Under the pieces are notes generated by a model. It was not told the origin of the DNA. It ran no database searches and was given only the letters and a program-made list of their open reading frames with translations. A stretch of 64,000 nucleotides of DNA, taken from the NCBI RefSeq assembly GCF_007860105.1, contig NZ_SJPU01000001.1, positions 2,315,700-2,379,699 of the forward strand, in the 5' to 3' direction. This DNA comes from Allorhodopirellula heiligendammensis (GTDB lineage Bacteria > Planctomycetota > Planctomycetia > Pirellulales > Pirellulaceae). Numbering within the stretch: the stretch's first letter is position 1; each line of letters starts with the position of its first letter. Position numbers and translations under genes: made by a program. This document shows, piece by piece, positions 19,387-28,467 of the stretch.

Positions 19387-20364
19387 ATGAATTTCGCTTC
19401 GCTGCACGATGCCCATTGTCTTGTCACCGGGGGCGCGGGGTTCATCGGATCCCATTTGGTCGGCAAGCTCCTCGATGCCGGAGCGCGGGTTCGCGTCGTC
19501 GACAATCTCTCGACAGGCTATGCGGCGAATCTGCAGAGCTTCCAGCAGGGTGGACACGCCGATCGGTTGGAATTCATCAACGCTGATGTGTCCGAGCCCT
19601 CCATCGCCACCACCGCAGTAGATGGAATTGATCATATTTTTCATCTCGCCGCGATGGCGAGCGTCCCACGGAGCATGCGGGAACCGGCACTGTGTCATCA
19701 GTGGTGCACGACGAGTACCGTCGAACTACTGGCCGCTGCGGCGAAGGCGGGTACACAGCGATTTGTATTGTCGTCGACCAGCGCGGCCTACGGAGACTCC
19801 CTGTTCGTTTCCAAGCGGGAGAGCGATCCACCGTCGCCCCTATCCCCCTACGCAGCCTCCAAACTCGCCGCGGAAAGCTTCTGTGCAGCGTTCAATCGCG
19901 AGTTCGATATCGAAACCGTGGTGCTGCGGTACTTCAACGTGTTCGGACCACGCCAGGATCCGCAGAGTGAGTACAGCGCTGTCATTCCCCGATTCGTCTC
20001 GATGATCCTCTCAGGGGAACGCCCTGTGATTTATGGAGACGGGCACCAATCTCGCGATTTTGTGTACGTCGGCGACGTCGCCGATGCCAATCTACTCGCC
20101 GCGACCCAACCTGACGTCGCTGGCAATACTTTTAATATCGCCCGTGGTGAACGAACCACTCTGCTCGAGTTACTGCAGACGCTGCGGGAACTGCTCGGCC
20201 GGGACATCCAACCTATCCACGAGCCCGCTCGGGCAGGAGACGTTCGCGACTCGCTAGCTGACATCATCCAAGCCCGCACAAAATTGGGCTTCGATCCTGC
20301 AGTGACCATCGCGGAGGGATTGCGGCAAAGTATCGAGTATTACCGTGAGATCTGCGCCAGCTGA
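19387..20364 (+). CDS. NAD-dependent nucleotide-sugar epimerase/dehydratase
   Basis: About 325 residues, the normal length for extended SDR enzymes. The Rossmann motif TGGAGFIGSH lies near residue 12, followed by the acidic NAD-binding turn (VVDNLSTG), the LAAMASVPRS strand, the catalytic Ser region (LSSTSAAYG) and YAASK. The best match by eye is UDP-glucose 4-epimerase-like enzymes (FNVFGPRQDP, DFVYVGDVADANLLA). It would interconvert UDP-sugars for polysaccharide or glycan synthesis. No other sugar genes lie next to it, so the exact substrate is open. Confidence 0.85.
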   Translation: MNFASLHDAHCLVTGGAGFIGSHLVGKLLDAGARVRVVDNLSTGYAANLQSFQQGGHADRLEFINADVSEPSIATTAVDGIDHIFHLAAMASVPRSMREPALCHQWCTTSTVELLAAAAKAGTQRFVLSSTSAAYGDSLFVSKRESDPPSPLSPYAASKLAAESFCAAFNREFDIETVVLRYFNVFGPRQDPQSEYSAVIPRFVSMILSGERPVIYGDGHQSRDFVYVGDVADANLLAATQPDVAGNTFNIARGERTTLLELLQTLRELLGRDIQPIHEPARAGDVRDSLADIIQARTKLGFDPAVTIAEGLRQSIEYYREICAS

Positions 20365-20472
20365 GCGGGCGAGCTTGGTACCGCGGCCGAGCCACCCTCG
20401 CCAGCCGATCGGGCGTTGTCAGACTCGTGGGCGTCGCTTCGACGACAAGCGTCCGCGGACTAACGAACGCCG

Positions 20473-21942
20473 TTACATGCCGTCGATCAACATCTTTCTC
20501 GCTTCTTCAGGCGATGCCAAATCGAGGCGTTCACGCCGCGTCGGCGACATCGATTCGTATTGCTCCGCGAGTGACAATGGCTTGGCCTCACCCCGGATCT
20601 TGCGATGCACCGCTTCATGCGCCCATTCGCGCAGAATCACGCTTTGCATCCAGGGATCGGAAACGTATTGCTGCAGCGTATCGAGGTCCTTCGTAGGCAA
20701 CATGGATCGGATCGTATCCAACTCGCGGTGGCTCAGCGGTGGTATCTTTTGGTACGACGATTCACCATCGCGTGAGGACCGCCCGTCACGCCCCGGCCAG
20801 TTCGGATCTCGCACGACACTGGCCAACGCAAACATCCGGTACGCAAGCTTGGGATCATCACTGCGATGGGAGTTCTTCTCACACCAATCAAATAACTTTT
20901 GAGAGGGCGATGGCTCGCCGCCCTTCCCCTGATCCTCGCTCAATCGTGCTTTGACAAACTGGATGACCGTGAAATCAATCCGTTCGATCGCATCTTCACT
21001 GAGATTGCGGCGCGTAATGCGACCGATGGACGTGATCATCTCACCAATCGCCGCATCGATTGCCCGAAAGCGCTCCTCGCTCGTACCGGTTTCGATCTGA
21101 GCAACCATTTGATCGCTGAGCTGCTCACGCATGCGGACATACCTCCGCAACGTATCGAGTTGCTCGTGAGCGTTCTCACGCGACCACAGTCTCGCTGCCG
21201 AAGCACGGAGCTGTTCCTTGGAGGGCTCGTCCAATCGATTAAAGCGATCCCATCGTGCTAAAGCGATCATCCGCTGTTCAGCAGGAACTTCACGCAGGCG
21301 AGCGGCAAATTCAGTCGGTGACGGCGTCTGTTTCTCATCATCCAGGCCACCGTATAACGACTGCGGCGACTGCGGATCGATCACGTTATCTACCGCTTGA
21401 GTGATCGATCCACCGACCACCGAATTCCAGCGAGGTGCCGCCATCAGGTCTTCAACCAAACCGGGTTTCTCACTGAGTCGGTACGCATCCATGTCCAGCG
21501 CGATCGGGAAGTCCGCGACTTGCCGCCGAAGCTCGCGTGCCTGGTTCCAGCGTACCGCTGCAAACACAATCGCCGCGATGATGAGCGGTATGCCCAACCA
21601 CAGCAACCATCGGATCCAGTTAGCCGTGGCCGGTTTTTGCTGGCCGCCTGGATGCGCCGTCGGCAGCGTAGCAAAATCGTTTCCCGAAGTACTCGAGCCG
21701 CTCTGGGTGAGATCCGCCACAACGAGTTGCAACGTCGTTTCAACAGAACGCTCGTTCACAGTCGGGCTGGGCAACCAATCGAGCAAATCCCAACTGCGTT
21801 GAAGATTCTGTAGACGCACACGCAGCGAATCATCGGCGACTAACCGATTCTCGATCTGATCACGCTCCTCCCGCGTCACCTCACCATCGAGGTAGGCGAC
21901 CAGCAATTCGTCATCGGAATCGATCATATTGGAATCTGTCAT
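20473..21942 (-). CDS. Membrane-anchored anti-sigma factor partner of the ECF sigma factor
   Basis: A 489-residue protein whose start overlaps the stop of the ECF sigma gene by four bases (ATGA), so they are translationally coupled. The N-terminus resembles anti-sigma domains (DDELLVAYLDGEVTREERDQ), without the usual HxxxCxxC zinc motif. One transmembrane helix follows near residues 110-130 (WLLWLGIPLIIAAIVFAAV). The remaining 350 residues are predicted outside the cytoplasm and largely helical, with no domain I recognise. The ZAS-like N-terminus plus one membrane span is the classical anti-sigma layout. Confidence 0.7.
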   Translation of the reverse strand: MTDSNMIDSDDELLVAYLDGEVTREERDQIENRLVADDSLRVRLQNLQRSWDLLDWLPSPTVNERSVETTLQLVVADLTQSGSSTSGNDFATLPTAHPGGQQKPATANWIRWLLWLGIPLIIAAIVFAAVRWNQARELRRQVADFPIALDMDAYRLSEKPGLVEDLMAAPRWNSVVGGSITQAVDNVIDPQSPQSLYGGLDDEKQTPSPTEFAARLREVPAEQRMIALARWDRFNRLDEPSKEQLRASAARLWSRENAHEQLDTLRRYVRMREQLSDQMVAQIETGTSEERFRAIDAAIGEMITSIGRITRRNLSEDAIERIDFTVIQFVKARLSEDQGKGGEPSPSQKLFDWCEKNSHRSDDPKLAYRMFALASVVRDPNWPGRDGRSSRDGESSYQKIPPLSHRELDTIRSMLPTKDLDTLQQYVSDPWMQSVILREWAHEAVHRKIRGEAKPLSLAEQYESMSPTRRERLDLASPEEARKMLIDGM

Positions 21943-22718
21943 GCATCACCGCCCGACGGATCGCCCGTCGATTTACCATTATTGTCAGGCTTTGATCGCG
22001 CCGAGCGATGTGGTTCCTGGAACTGTTCGAGCATCTTCGAAGTCGAAGGCAGCGATTGCGAGACATGGAGGTCCTCGTCCAGAACGCCGCTCTGCATATA
22101 GGAATCGAGACTCTCCTTGAGACCGACGCGGGCACGGCTGAGCAGCGATTTGACCGCTTTGGTTGTCAGCCCCATGGTTTCCGCGATTTCGACGTAATTC
22201 ATGTTCTCGAAACGCGACAGGATCAGCGCCATTCGCTGACGCTCGCTCAGGGATGCGACCGCCGCACGAACCAACCTGGCTCGCTCATCACCTTCGGCCA
22301 GCCGCACCGGCATCATCCCACTCGCATCGAGCGCCGTCGTTGCCAAGAGCGGGCCGCTGTCATCACTCGCTCCCAAAAACCGCGGTGCGTCCATCTCGCT
22401 GATCTCGTGACGACGCGAAGCCGTTCGCTTCGCGTTGCGAGCAACGTTTCCCGCGATCGTAAACAACCAAGTTGAAAACTTGGCCCCCGGCTCATAGCGT
22501 TCTCGAGCGCGATAGACTCGCAAAAACGTCTCCTGGGCAAGGTCTTCAGCCAAATCGGTATGGGGTGCCAACGTCTGCATCAAACGCACCAAACGTGATT
22601 GATAACGGCGAACCAACTCCTCGAAAGCTCCCGCGTCATCGTCGCGCACCCGCAGCATTAACCGAACGTCAGGATCGGTTTGCGTATAACGCAGTACGGT
22701 AGAATCGGAAGCAGACAA
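21939..22718 (-). CDS. ECF-type RNA polymerase sigma factor
   Basis: A 259-residue protein. The start is a TTG at 22718, directly next to the heptamer repeat tract; the next Met (MLRVRDDDAG) is 20 residues in and would still keep region 2. Region 2 is clear (FEELVRRYQSRLVRLMQ, DLAQETFLRVYRARERY, FSTWLFTIAGNVARN). Region 4 shows LSERQRMALILSRFENMNY and the HTH ETMGLTTKAVKSLLSRAR. A C-terminal extension of about 55 polar residues is not typical and may be disordered. It is encoded downstream of a Ser/Thr kinase and upstream of its anti-sigma partner, similar to the kinase-linked ECF groups described in planctomycetes. Confidence 0.88.
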   Translation of the reverse strand: MSASDSTVLRYTQTDPDVRLMLRVRDDDAGAFEELVRRYQSRLVRLMQTLAPHTDLAEDLAQETFLRVYRARERYEPGAKFSTWLFTIAGNVARNAKRTASRRHEISEMDAPRFLGASDDSGPLLATTALDASGMMPVRLAEGDERARLVRAAVASLSERQRMALILSRFENMNYVEIAETMGLTTKAVKSLLSRARVGLKESLDSYMQSGVLDEDLHVSQSLPSTSKMLEQFQEPHRSARSKPDNNGKSTGDPSGGDA

Positions 22719-22810
22719 TAGGAGTTAGGAGTTAGGAGTTAGGAGTTAGGAGTTAGGAGTTAGGAGTTAGGAGTTAGGAGTTAGGAGTTAGGAGTTAGGA
22801 GTTAGGAGTT
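22719..22810. repeat. 13-copy heptanucleotide tandem repeat (TAGGAGT)n
   Basis: Thirteen perfect copies of TAGGAGT run from 22719 to 22809. They contain the stop codon of the reverse-strand kinase gene at their right end and abut the TTG start of the ECF sigma gene at their left end, so the entire 83-bp intercistronic spacer is repeat. On the coding strand the unit reads ACTCCTA, which gives stop codons in every frame and contains no Shine-Dalgarno sequence. Slippage would change the spacer in 7-bp steps. Confidence 0.95.
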
Positions 22811-24982
22811 GTCCTCCCCCGGCATCAGGATGCCGTAAACTTCCGTGGTATGATTATTGTCGTCGAGCACGGGACGCCCCCGTGTCAGCAGGCTGCGGTA
22901 GTGCCCATCGTCGTCGCGGCGTCGAAAATGAATCTGAAAGGCGGCACCCGTCTCAAGAGATTGATTGAGCACCTCACGAAAACGCACTCGATCGTCCGGG
23001 TGCACGTCCGCTAAAAACTCTTCGAAGTTCGGTTCCGCTCGCTGCGGGTCTCGCCCCACCACACGGAACGTCTCTTCGGACCAATGCACCAGCCCTGTGT
23101 TTGGATCGAATGACCAAGCACCTAACCCCGCGAGCCGCTGGAGGTCTCGCAGACGTCGCCGACTTTGCTCCAGATTCCGCTCAGCAGCGCGTCGCTCGGA
23201 GATATTGCGGATCGTTGACATCAACATCTCAACACCGTTGACGTTCACCGTCCGGGAACTGATCAGCACGTCAATTTTTCGATCAGCGTCCTCAGAGTTT
23301 CGCAGAAACTGAGTTTCAAAATTCTCGACGCGACCTTCCCGAGTCAATGCTTCGAGAAACCGTTCACGCTGCTCCGGACAGGCCCAAACCTCGAGACTCG
23401 CAATCGATTGTCCCACTAAATCGCCCACGTCATAGCCGAGCATGGCCAGGCAAGCGGGATTGGCTTCGAGCACAATCCCGTCGGACCACCGCACCAACAT
23501 CCCAGCTTCGGGGGACTGCGTAAACAACGCAGAGTACTTTGCCTGACTCTCTTGCATCTCGTCCCGCAGGTCACGCTCACGCCGCACCCGAACGGCTGCC
23601 TCACAGTCTCCCTGCCCCGCAACATCATAGAGCCTCAAGGAAAGATCGAGGTCACCTTGACCGGAGGCAAACCGAGCGAATTCGAGCTGAATCTGGCCCA
23701 GCGTCCGCTTGGCGCGTTCGTTCTCGGGCCACAGTTCAATCGCCTCGTGCAACAATGCTTGACCGATCCGAAACCGCTCGTAGGTTTCCTCGGGAACATC
23801 GGCGCCGCTCCCCGGCGCAGCGTCCTCCGGCCACACCCGCCGTTTGGCGCGGCGAACCAATCGCTCACTCTCCTCATGAATGCGGTGAGCCTTGATCGAG
23901 CGTACGAACTCCTCCACGCTCGGGAATCGCGCCGCGGGACGAGTCTCCATCGCTTTCATGGCGGTATCCATCAACTCACCAACCACTTCAGTGGGCTCAA
24001 TATCGTTGCGCGCGGCCGCTTTGATGCATTGCAATAGGTTCTTTCCATGGTGCGGCGGACGCGATGTCAAAATCTGGTACAAGATCGCGCCGAGCAAGTA
24101 CACGTCCGTGGACGAGGTGATCGAGTCAAGCCTGCCCATCGCCTGCTCCGGAGCCATGTAGGCAGGCGTCCCGCCGATCGCACTGTTGCTATCGAGCACC
24201 ACCTGCGCGACATCTCCGCGACGTGTGCCGCTGAGCTGCAAGGCCAACCCCCAATCGGCAACCAATGCCTCGCCGAAACGACCGAGCATCACATTCTCAG
24301 GCTTGATATCTCGATGAACCAATCCGCGAGAATGCGCATAACGAATCGCATCGGCGACACGTAATAAGATCGTCAGGTTTTCTTCCACACTGAATTGGTC
24401 GATCTGTTGATCCCAGCTCGTCCCATCAATGCGCTTCATCGCATAGAACAGATGCCCCTCACCATCGATGCAGAGATCATGCAGCGCAATCACGTTGGGA
24501 TGGTCGAGCGAACCGATCACGCGAGCCTCCGCCAGGAACCGTTGCCGCGATTGGCGGTCACAAGCCAGTTCTCGTCGCAGTACTTTGACGGCGACCTCTC
24601 GATCGATCGCCCGCTGGTGAGCTTGATAAACAATCCCCGTGCCGCCACTACCGAGTTTCCCGATCAGACGATACTCAGCCTCTTTGCTGTCAGCCTCCGA
24701 ACAACCTCCCGACGAAGCCGCCGCCGCAGCTCCGCCCCACGTGACGACCTTTCGTCCAGGGACAAATCCTTCGTCCGTGCGCAACGCTACCAGATCGATG
24801 GGCGTGTCAATGGTCTCCTGTAATTGATGATCGGCGGAGCCATCGTCGGACCAATCAGGATGCTGCAAGTGCACACCGCGGTCGGCGAGCGACAGTGTCA
24901 GGGTTTTCGAATCCGCTGGCATCGCTGCCAATCGCTGCGCCAATGAATCGTTGTCAGATATCGTGTCGAGCAGCGTTGCCAT
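22802..24982 (-). CDS. Ser/Thr protein kinase with two C-terminal PAS domains
   Basis: A 726-residue protein. Kinase domain at about 104-370: glycine loop GSGGTGIV (111-118), catalytic Lys in VAVKVLR (about 133), HRDIKPEN (223-230), and DWG at 243-245 in place of the usual DFG, then GGTPAYMAPEQ. A helical, TPR-like connector (about 400-470) leads to PAS domain 1 (ALFTQSPEAGMLV) and PAS domain 2 (RLAGLGAWSFDPNTG, with a PAC-like end). No transmembrane helix, so it should sense cytoplasmic signals. It lies upstream of the ECF sigma gene on the same strand, across a heptamer repeat, suggesting that it controls that sigma factor or its anti-sigma partner. Confidence 0.88.
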   Translation of the reverse strand: MATLLDTISDNDSLAQRLAAMPADSKTLTLSLADRGVHLQHPDWSDDGSADHQLQETIDTPIDLVALRTDEGFVPGRKVVTWGGAAAAASSGGCSEADSKEAEYRLIGKLGSGGTGIVYQAHQRAIDREVAVKVLRRELACDRQSRQRFLAEARVIGSLDHPNVIALHDLCIDGEGHLFYAMKRIDGTSWDQQIDQFSVEENLTILLRVADAIRYAHSRGLVHRDIKPENVMLGRFGEALVADWGLALQLSGTRRGDVAQVVLDSNSAIGGTPAYMAPEQAMGRLDSITSSTDVYLLGAILYQILTSRPPHHGKNLLQCIKAAARNDIEPTEVVGELMDTAMKAMETRPAARFPSVEEFVRSIKAHRIHEESERLVRRAKRRVWPEDAAPGSGADVPEETYERFRIGQALLHEAIELWPENERAKRTLGQIQLEFARFASGQGDLDLSLRLYDVAGQGDCEAAVRVRRERDLRDEMQESQAKYSALFTQSPEAGMLVRWSDGIVLEANPACLAMLGYDVGDLVGQSIASLEVWACPEQRERFLEALTREGRVENFETQFLRNSEDADRKIDVLISSRTVNVNGVEMLMSTIRNISERRAAERNLEQSRRRLRDLQRLAGLGAWSFDPNTGLVHWSEETFRVVGRDPQRAEPNFEEFLADVHPDDRVRFREVLNQSLETGAAFQIHFRRRDDDGHYRSLLTRGRPVLDDNNHTTEVYGILMPGEDNS

Positions 24983-25188
24983 GGAAGTCTGTCGTCCTCT
25001 GAAGTGTCAAACATTTGTCGGCCGAGCACCGCATGTCACCCACACAGCAACTCACCAATACCCGGAGCCCTCCGCACGGTCAATCACCAAGCCGCACCGT
25101 CAACCTGGTCGATGACGCGTGCCCCGCGAACGCTCCCACTGTCCAACGCGCCGACGGTCCCACTGGCGGGATCGCGTCGAACGTTTCA

Positions 25189-26007
25189 CTAACGACGCTT
25201 CGCACTCTTTTTCGCAGCCTTCTTCTTCACACTCTTCTTGGCCGCTTTTTTCTTCACACTCTTTTTGGCCGCTTGCTTCTCAGCACTTTTCTTGGCTGCC
25301 TTCTTTTTAACTGATTTCTTGCCGACCATTCGTTTCGTAGCGGCCTTTTTCTTGACTGCTTTCTTAGCACCCCGTTTCACCGACTTCTTCGCAGCCTTGT
25401 GCGATGATTTCTTCGCTGCCTTCTTCAACGACTTTTTAGCCGTCCGCTTCGCGGTCGCGCTCGCCGCGGGCTTCTTCACACTTCGCTTGCCCGTTTTGAC
25501 AGACTTCTTGGACGTCTTGGAGACGCGTTTGGTTCGCTTCCCGGCGGCTGATCGCTCGTACATCGCCACGACCTGCTCGCGATCGGTGATCTGCTGCTGC
25601 CGCGCCAAAATAGCGAGTTGCAACGCTTGGTCCTCGCCGTACTTATTCCATGCAAAACTTGCCTTTTCGCGTTTGCCGTCCTCGGTTACCCAAGACGCAC
25701 AGTAAGCATAGTACTCACAACCGGGATAGCGGTTGTCTTGCGAGTACGCCACATGCACGCCCACGACGCCGGTGGTGTTGCGCGAAGTCAATTTATCTCG
25801 CGTCGAGTTTTCTGCTGGCCCCAGTTCCTCGAGCAGTTCTTCGTAGGCTGACTTTGCGGCCGCCAATGCCTTGCGTTTACCACCGTACTTCGAATCCGAG
25901 AAGTATTGGTGAATCCGATTGCCACTCCGCGCAATCCGCACCATGTAGCCACGTCGATTTTCCAAGTCGAATCGAGTGATGCCTTTGGCAACCGTCTGAG
26001 TGGGCAT
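25189..26007 (-). CDS. AP2-like DNA-binding protein with histone H1-like Lys/Ala-rich tail
   Basis: About 272 residues from the ATG at 26007 (the frame also runs to a TTG at 26022). The N-terminus carries two AP2-like units. The first is KGITRFDLENRRGYMVRI with QYFSDSKYGGKRKALAAA (about 8-60). The second is GVVGVHVAYS with YYAYCASWVTEDGKREKASF (about 80-140). From about 155 to the end the protein is almost only Lys, Ala, Ser and Arg, built on KKSVKKKAAKKS-type repeats as in bacterial H1-like proteins and eukaryotic linker histones. Together this suggests a nucleoid-associated or DNA-targeting protein. Family calls are by eye; the fused layout is directly visible. Confidence 0.7.
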   Translation of the reverse strand: MPTQTVAKGITRFDLENRRGYMVRIARSGNRIHQYFSDSKYGGKRKALAAAKSAYEELLEELGPAENSTRDKLTSRNTTGVVGVHVAYSQDNRYPGCEYYAYCASWVTEDGKREKASFAWNKYGEDQALQLAILARQQQITDREQVVAMYERSAAGKRTKRVSKTSKKSVKTGKRSVKKPAASATAKRTAKKSLKKAAKKSSHKAAKKSVKRGAKKAVKKKAATKRMVGKKSVKKKAAKKSAEKQAAKKSVKKKAAKKSVKKKAAKKSAKRR

Positions 26008-26022
26008 AGGATGGGGGTCCAA

Positions 26023-26351
26023 TAGGGTGCTTAATATCAGTCGCCCGGCGACACCAACGTGGTGGGTTCGTCAAAAACAAGCGAATTCTCAATGAACATT
26101 AAAATCTTTCGCCCGTGGGACTACAAGGCGTTGAACCTGAGCCGAGGGCTGGAACATGCATTCCGCACGCCTGAATTTGGCTCACCGCCGCCCACTCGCA
26201 ACTGAGATTGACATGTGTACATCCGTTTGCTTCACGCACGTTTTCGGTATTGCGCAGGCGGCCAGTCTGATACACTAACACCGCCGACCCTACGCCCACT
26301 GCCCGTCGCGTTTTTCATCGCGTTTTCGACTTCTGCGGAGGATGCCGCATC
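26023..26351. other. Intergenic region
   Basis: About 330 bp between divergent genes, with no convincing ORF or strong dyad. It should contain promoters for the AP2/H1-like gene (reverse) and the secreted protease gene (forward). Confidence 0.35.
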
Positions 26352-28442
26352 ATGAGTTCGCCATTTCGCTACCGACGACTCACCACAGGACGCTGCCAAG
26401 TGAGATCGCGTGCCACCCGCGCCATCCGATTCGAGGCACTCGAATCACGTCGATTACTGGCCAGCGGTCAGTCGATCCCCGCCGGGGAACCCTCCGACTC
26501 GGTCCATTTCCGGTTTGATTATTCCCATGACACCGGGTTCTTCAAAAATCATCCGGAACGGCGCGCGTTGCTCGAACTTGCCGGTCGATTGCTCACCGAC
26601 CGACTGAGCGATACTCTCGATGCAATCCCAGCATCCAACTCGTCGATTCGCTGGGAAGCCCACTATACGAACCCTCGCACGGGTGCGAACACCAAACTGC
26701 CCGCGGGTTTTGCGGCAGCCGCTAATGAAATCGTCGTCTATGTGGGCAGTCGCAATCTGCAAAACCTGGATTTCCAAGGCGGCACGGTGCGCTCCTACGC
26801 TGACGGAGTGAAAACTCCGTTTAGCTATGCCTGCTCGTCAACGACGCAAGCGCAGTGCACCGCATTTGGAAAGACGCTGACCACACGTGGTGAAGGAGTC
26901 ACCCAGGGGACCGGCGCCGTGGACTTCGCACCCTTTGTCGCTTCGCTCACTTTCGACAATCGTAGTGATACGGTCGATGATTGGAATTTCGATGACGGCC
27001 CGCTCCAAGCCGGCCAACACCGTTTCCTCACCTTTGCCCAACACGAGCTCGCCCATGTGCTCGGATTCGGCATTGCGAACTCGTTCACGACCAAAGTCCA
27101 AGCTGGCAAGTTTACCGGTGCCAAAACCGATGCGGCCTACGTTGGTGCGGGACACCTGCCGCTCAATGGTGGCCACATCGCGCAGTCCGTCGCCGGTGAG
27201 CAGTCGACAATCATGACGTCCAGCATTCAAAGTAGTGGACTCTTCGGATCGCTCGACTTCGCTGTCCTGGACGATATCGGCTGGCAGGTCGTCGGCGACT
27301 CTCGCCGAGCCGTTACGATGACAACGTCCGCCGAAGCCCTGCCCGAAAATGCTGGTGCTTTCGAATTGACGGCGACGCTTTCCTCAGCATCCTCGACACC
27401 GATCAGCGTCCCCGTTTCGATTCGCGGCACAGGAAAACTAGGCTCCGACGTGAGTCTGTCGGCCAATCAATTCGTGTTTGCCGCCAACCAAAAGACTGCG
27501 ACGATTTCGGTCCAGGTCATCGACGACGGGGTCTATGAAGCTGCCGAATCAATCAACATCTCGCTACTCGACAGCGCCTACGCCCGACTCGGCAGCAATC
27601 CCGAGGTGCAACTGACGGTCTTTGACGACGATGGCTTGGACTTGGCCTCGGTACGAAGGGATGACCCGGCGAGTGCCACGAGTTCCCTCACGATCCCTGG
27701 AGACCGCCAGCCGCATGGAATTGTTTTCCGGGCCAGCAAAACTCAGAACCTGAGTGTGACTGCGCAGCATGTCGAGCACATCGACGCGGGTGTGCTACTG
27801 TACGACCGACATCAAAATATTATCGGTACTTACAGTGCAACGGGGCTCGCCTCTGCCGACCTCATTACCGGTGAATCGTACGCGCTCGTCTTCTATCCGC
27901 GAACAGTCCCCCAAACGTTCACAGTGGGTTTACCCGGCGGGCTCGCGTCCGTGACTGCACGACACAATGTGTTGTTCCCTGCCGACGTCAACGGCAATTA
28001 CAATGTTACCGAGGTAGATGCCTTGCAGATCATCAACCAACTTAATCAGTCCGGTGACGACTTTTCCGTGGACGCCTCTACTGTCAGTGGCGAGGGATTC
28101 TACGACGTCAATGGCGACGGCCTGATCACCGCCGTTGACGCTCTGCAAGTGATCAATTTCCTCAATGGTCAAGGCCCGGCCGGAGAGCCCCTCGTATCTG
28201 CCAATGCCGATACCGTCGCACCGATCCCATGGTATCCCACGCCGACACCGACACGTCTGTCCGATAGCGACACAGAAACTCCGGTGCAGACATTTGACAC
28301 TCCCAAGAAACAGCTTGACGCACCGCAGTACGACGAGGCGAAATCCGTTGTGGATGTGAAGCGAATCGATTCCATTGATCGCATCTTCGCCACTGCGACA
28401 GAAACTGATGTCTTCTCAATTGAGCTAGACCTGCTCTCTTAA
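26352..28442 (+). CDS. Secreted metalloprotease-like protein with Calx-beta and dockerin domains
   Basis: A 696-residue protein. The N-terminus has the planctomycete LEPR-XLL signature (FEALESRRLLAS). Residues 50-320 look like a zinc protease domain with HELAHVLGFG; the third His expected in HExxHxxGxxH is replaced by Ile, so zinc binding would need another ligand. A Calx-beta-like domain follows (about 320-430; ENAGAFELTATLSSASSTPI, DDGVYEAAESINISL). Near 550-605 are two dockerin repeats (DVNGNYNVTEVDALQIINQL and DVNGDGLITAVDALQVINFL), calcium-binding modules that dock to cohesins. The end is a Pro/Thr-rich tail. Predicted to be exported and cell-surface or matrix associated. Confidence 0.8.
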   Translation: MSSPFRYRRLTTGRCQVRSRATRAIRFEALESRRLLASGQSIPAGEPSDSVHFRFDYSHDTGFFKNHPERRALLELAGRLLTDRLSDTLDAIPASNSSIRWEAHYTNPRTGANTKLPAGFAAAANEIVVYVGSRNLQNLDFQGGTVRSYADGVKTPFSYACSSTTQAQCTAFGKTLTTRGEGVTQGTGAVDFAPFVASLTFDNRSDTVDDWNFDDGPLQAGQHRFLTFAQHELAHVLGFGIANSFTTKVQAGKFTGAKTDAAYVGAGHLPLNGGHIAQSVAGEQSTIMTSSIQSSGLFGSLDFAVLDDIGWQVVGDSRRAVTMTTSAEALPENAGAFELTATLSSASSTPISVPVSIRGTGKLGSDVSLSANQFVFAANQKTATISVQVIDDGVYEAAESINISLLDSAYARLGSNPEVQLTVFDDDGLDLASVRRDDPASATSSLTIPGDRQPHGIVFRASKTQNLSVTAQHVEHIDAGVLLYDRHQNIIGTYSATGLASADLITGESYALVFYPRTVPQTFTVGLPGGLASVTARHNVLFPADVNGNYNVTEVDALQIINQLNQSGDDFSVDASTVSGEGFYDVNGDGLITAVDALQVINFLNGQGPAGEPLVSANADTVAPIPWYPTPTPTRLSDSDTETPVQTFDTPKKQLDAPQYDEAKSVVDVKRIDSIDRIFATATETDVFSIELDLLS

Positions 28443-28467
28443 CCTTTTTCGACGCGAGGATGCTCCG

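Noticed and set aside
22719-22810. Heptamer tract as a ribosome-site array on the forward strand (GGAG repeated)
   Set aside because: No forward gene follows; the adjacent genes lie on the reverse strand.
25200-25500. The Lys/Ala repeats as a CRISPR-like or satellite DNA array
   Set aside because: The repeat is at the protein level with variable codons and lies inside one long open frame.
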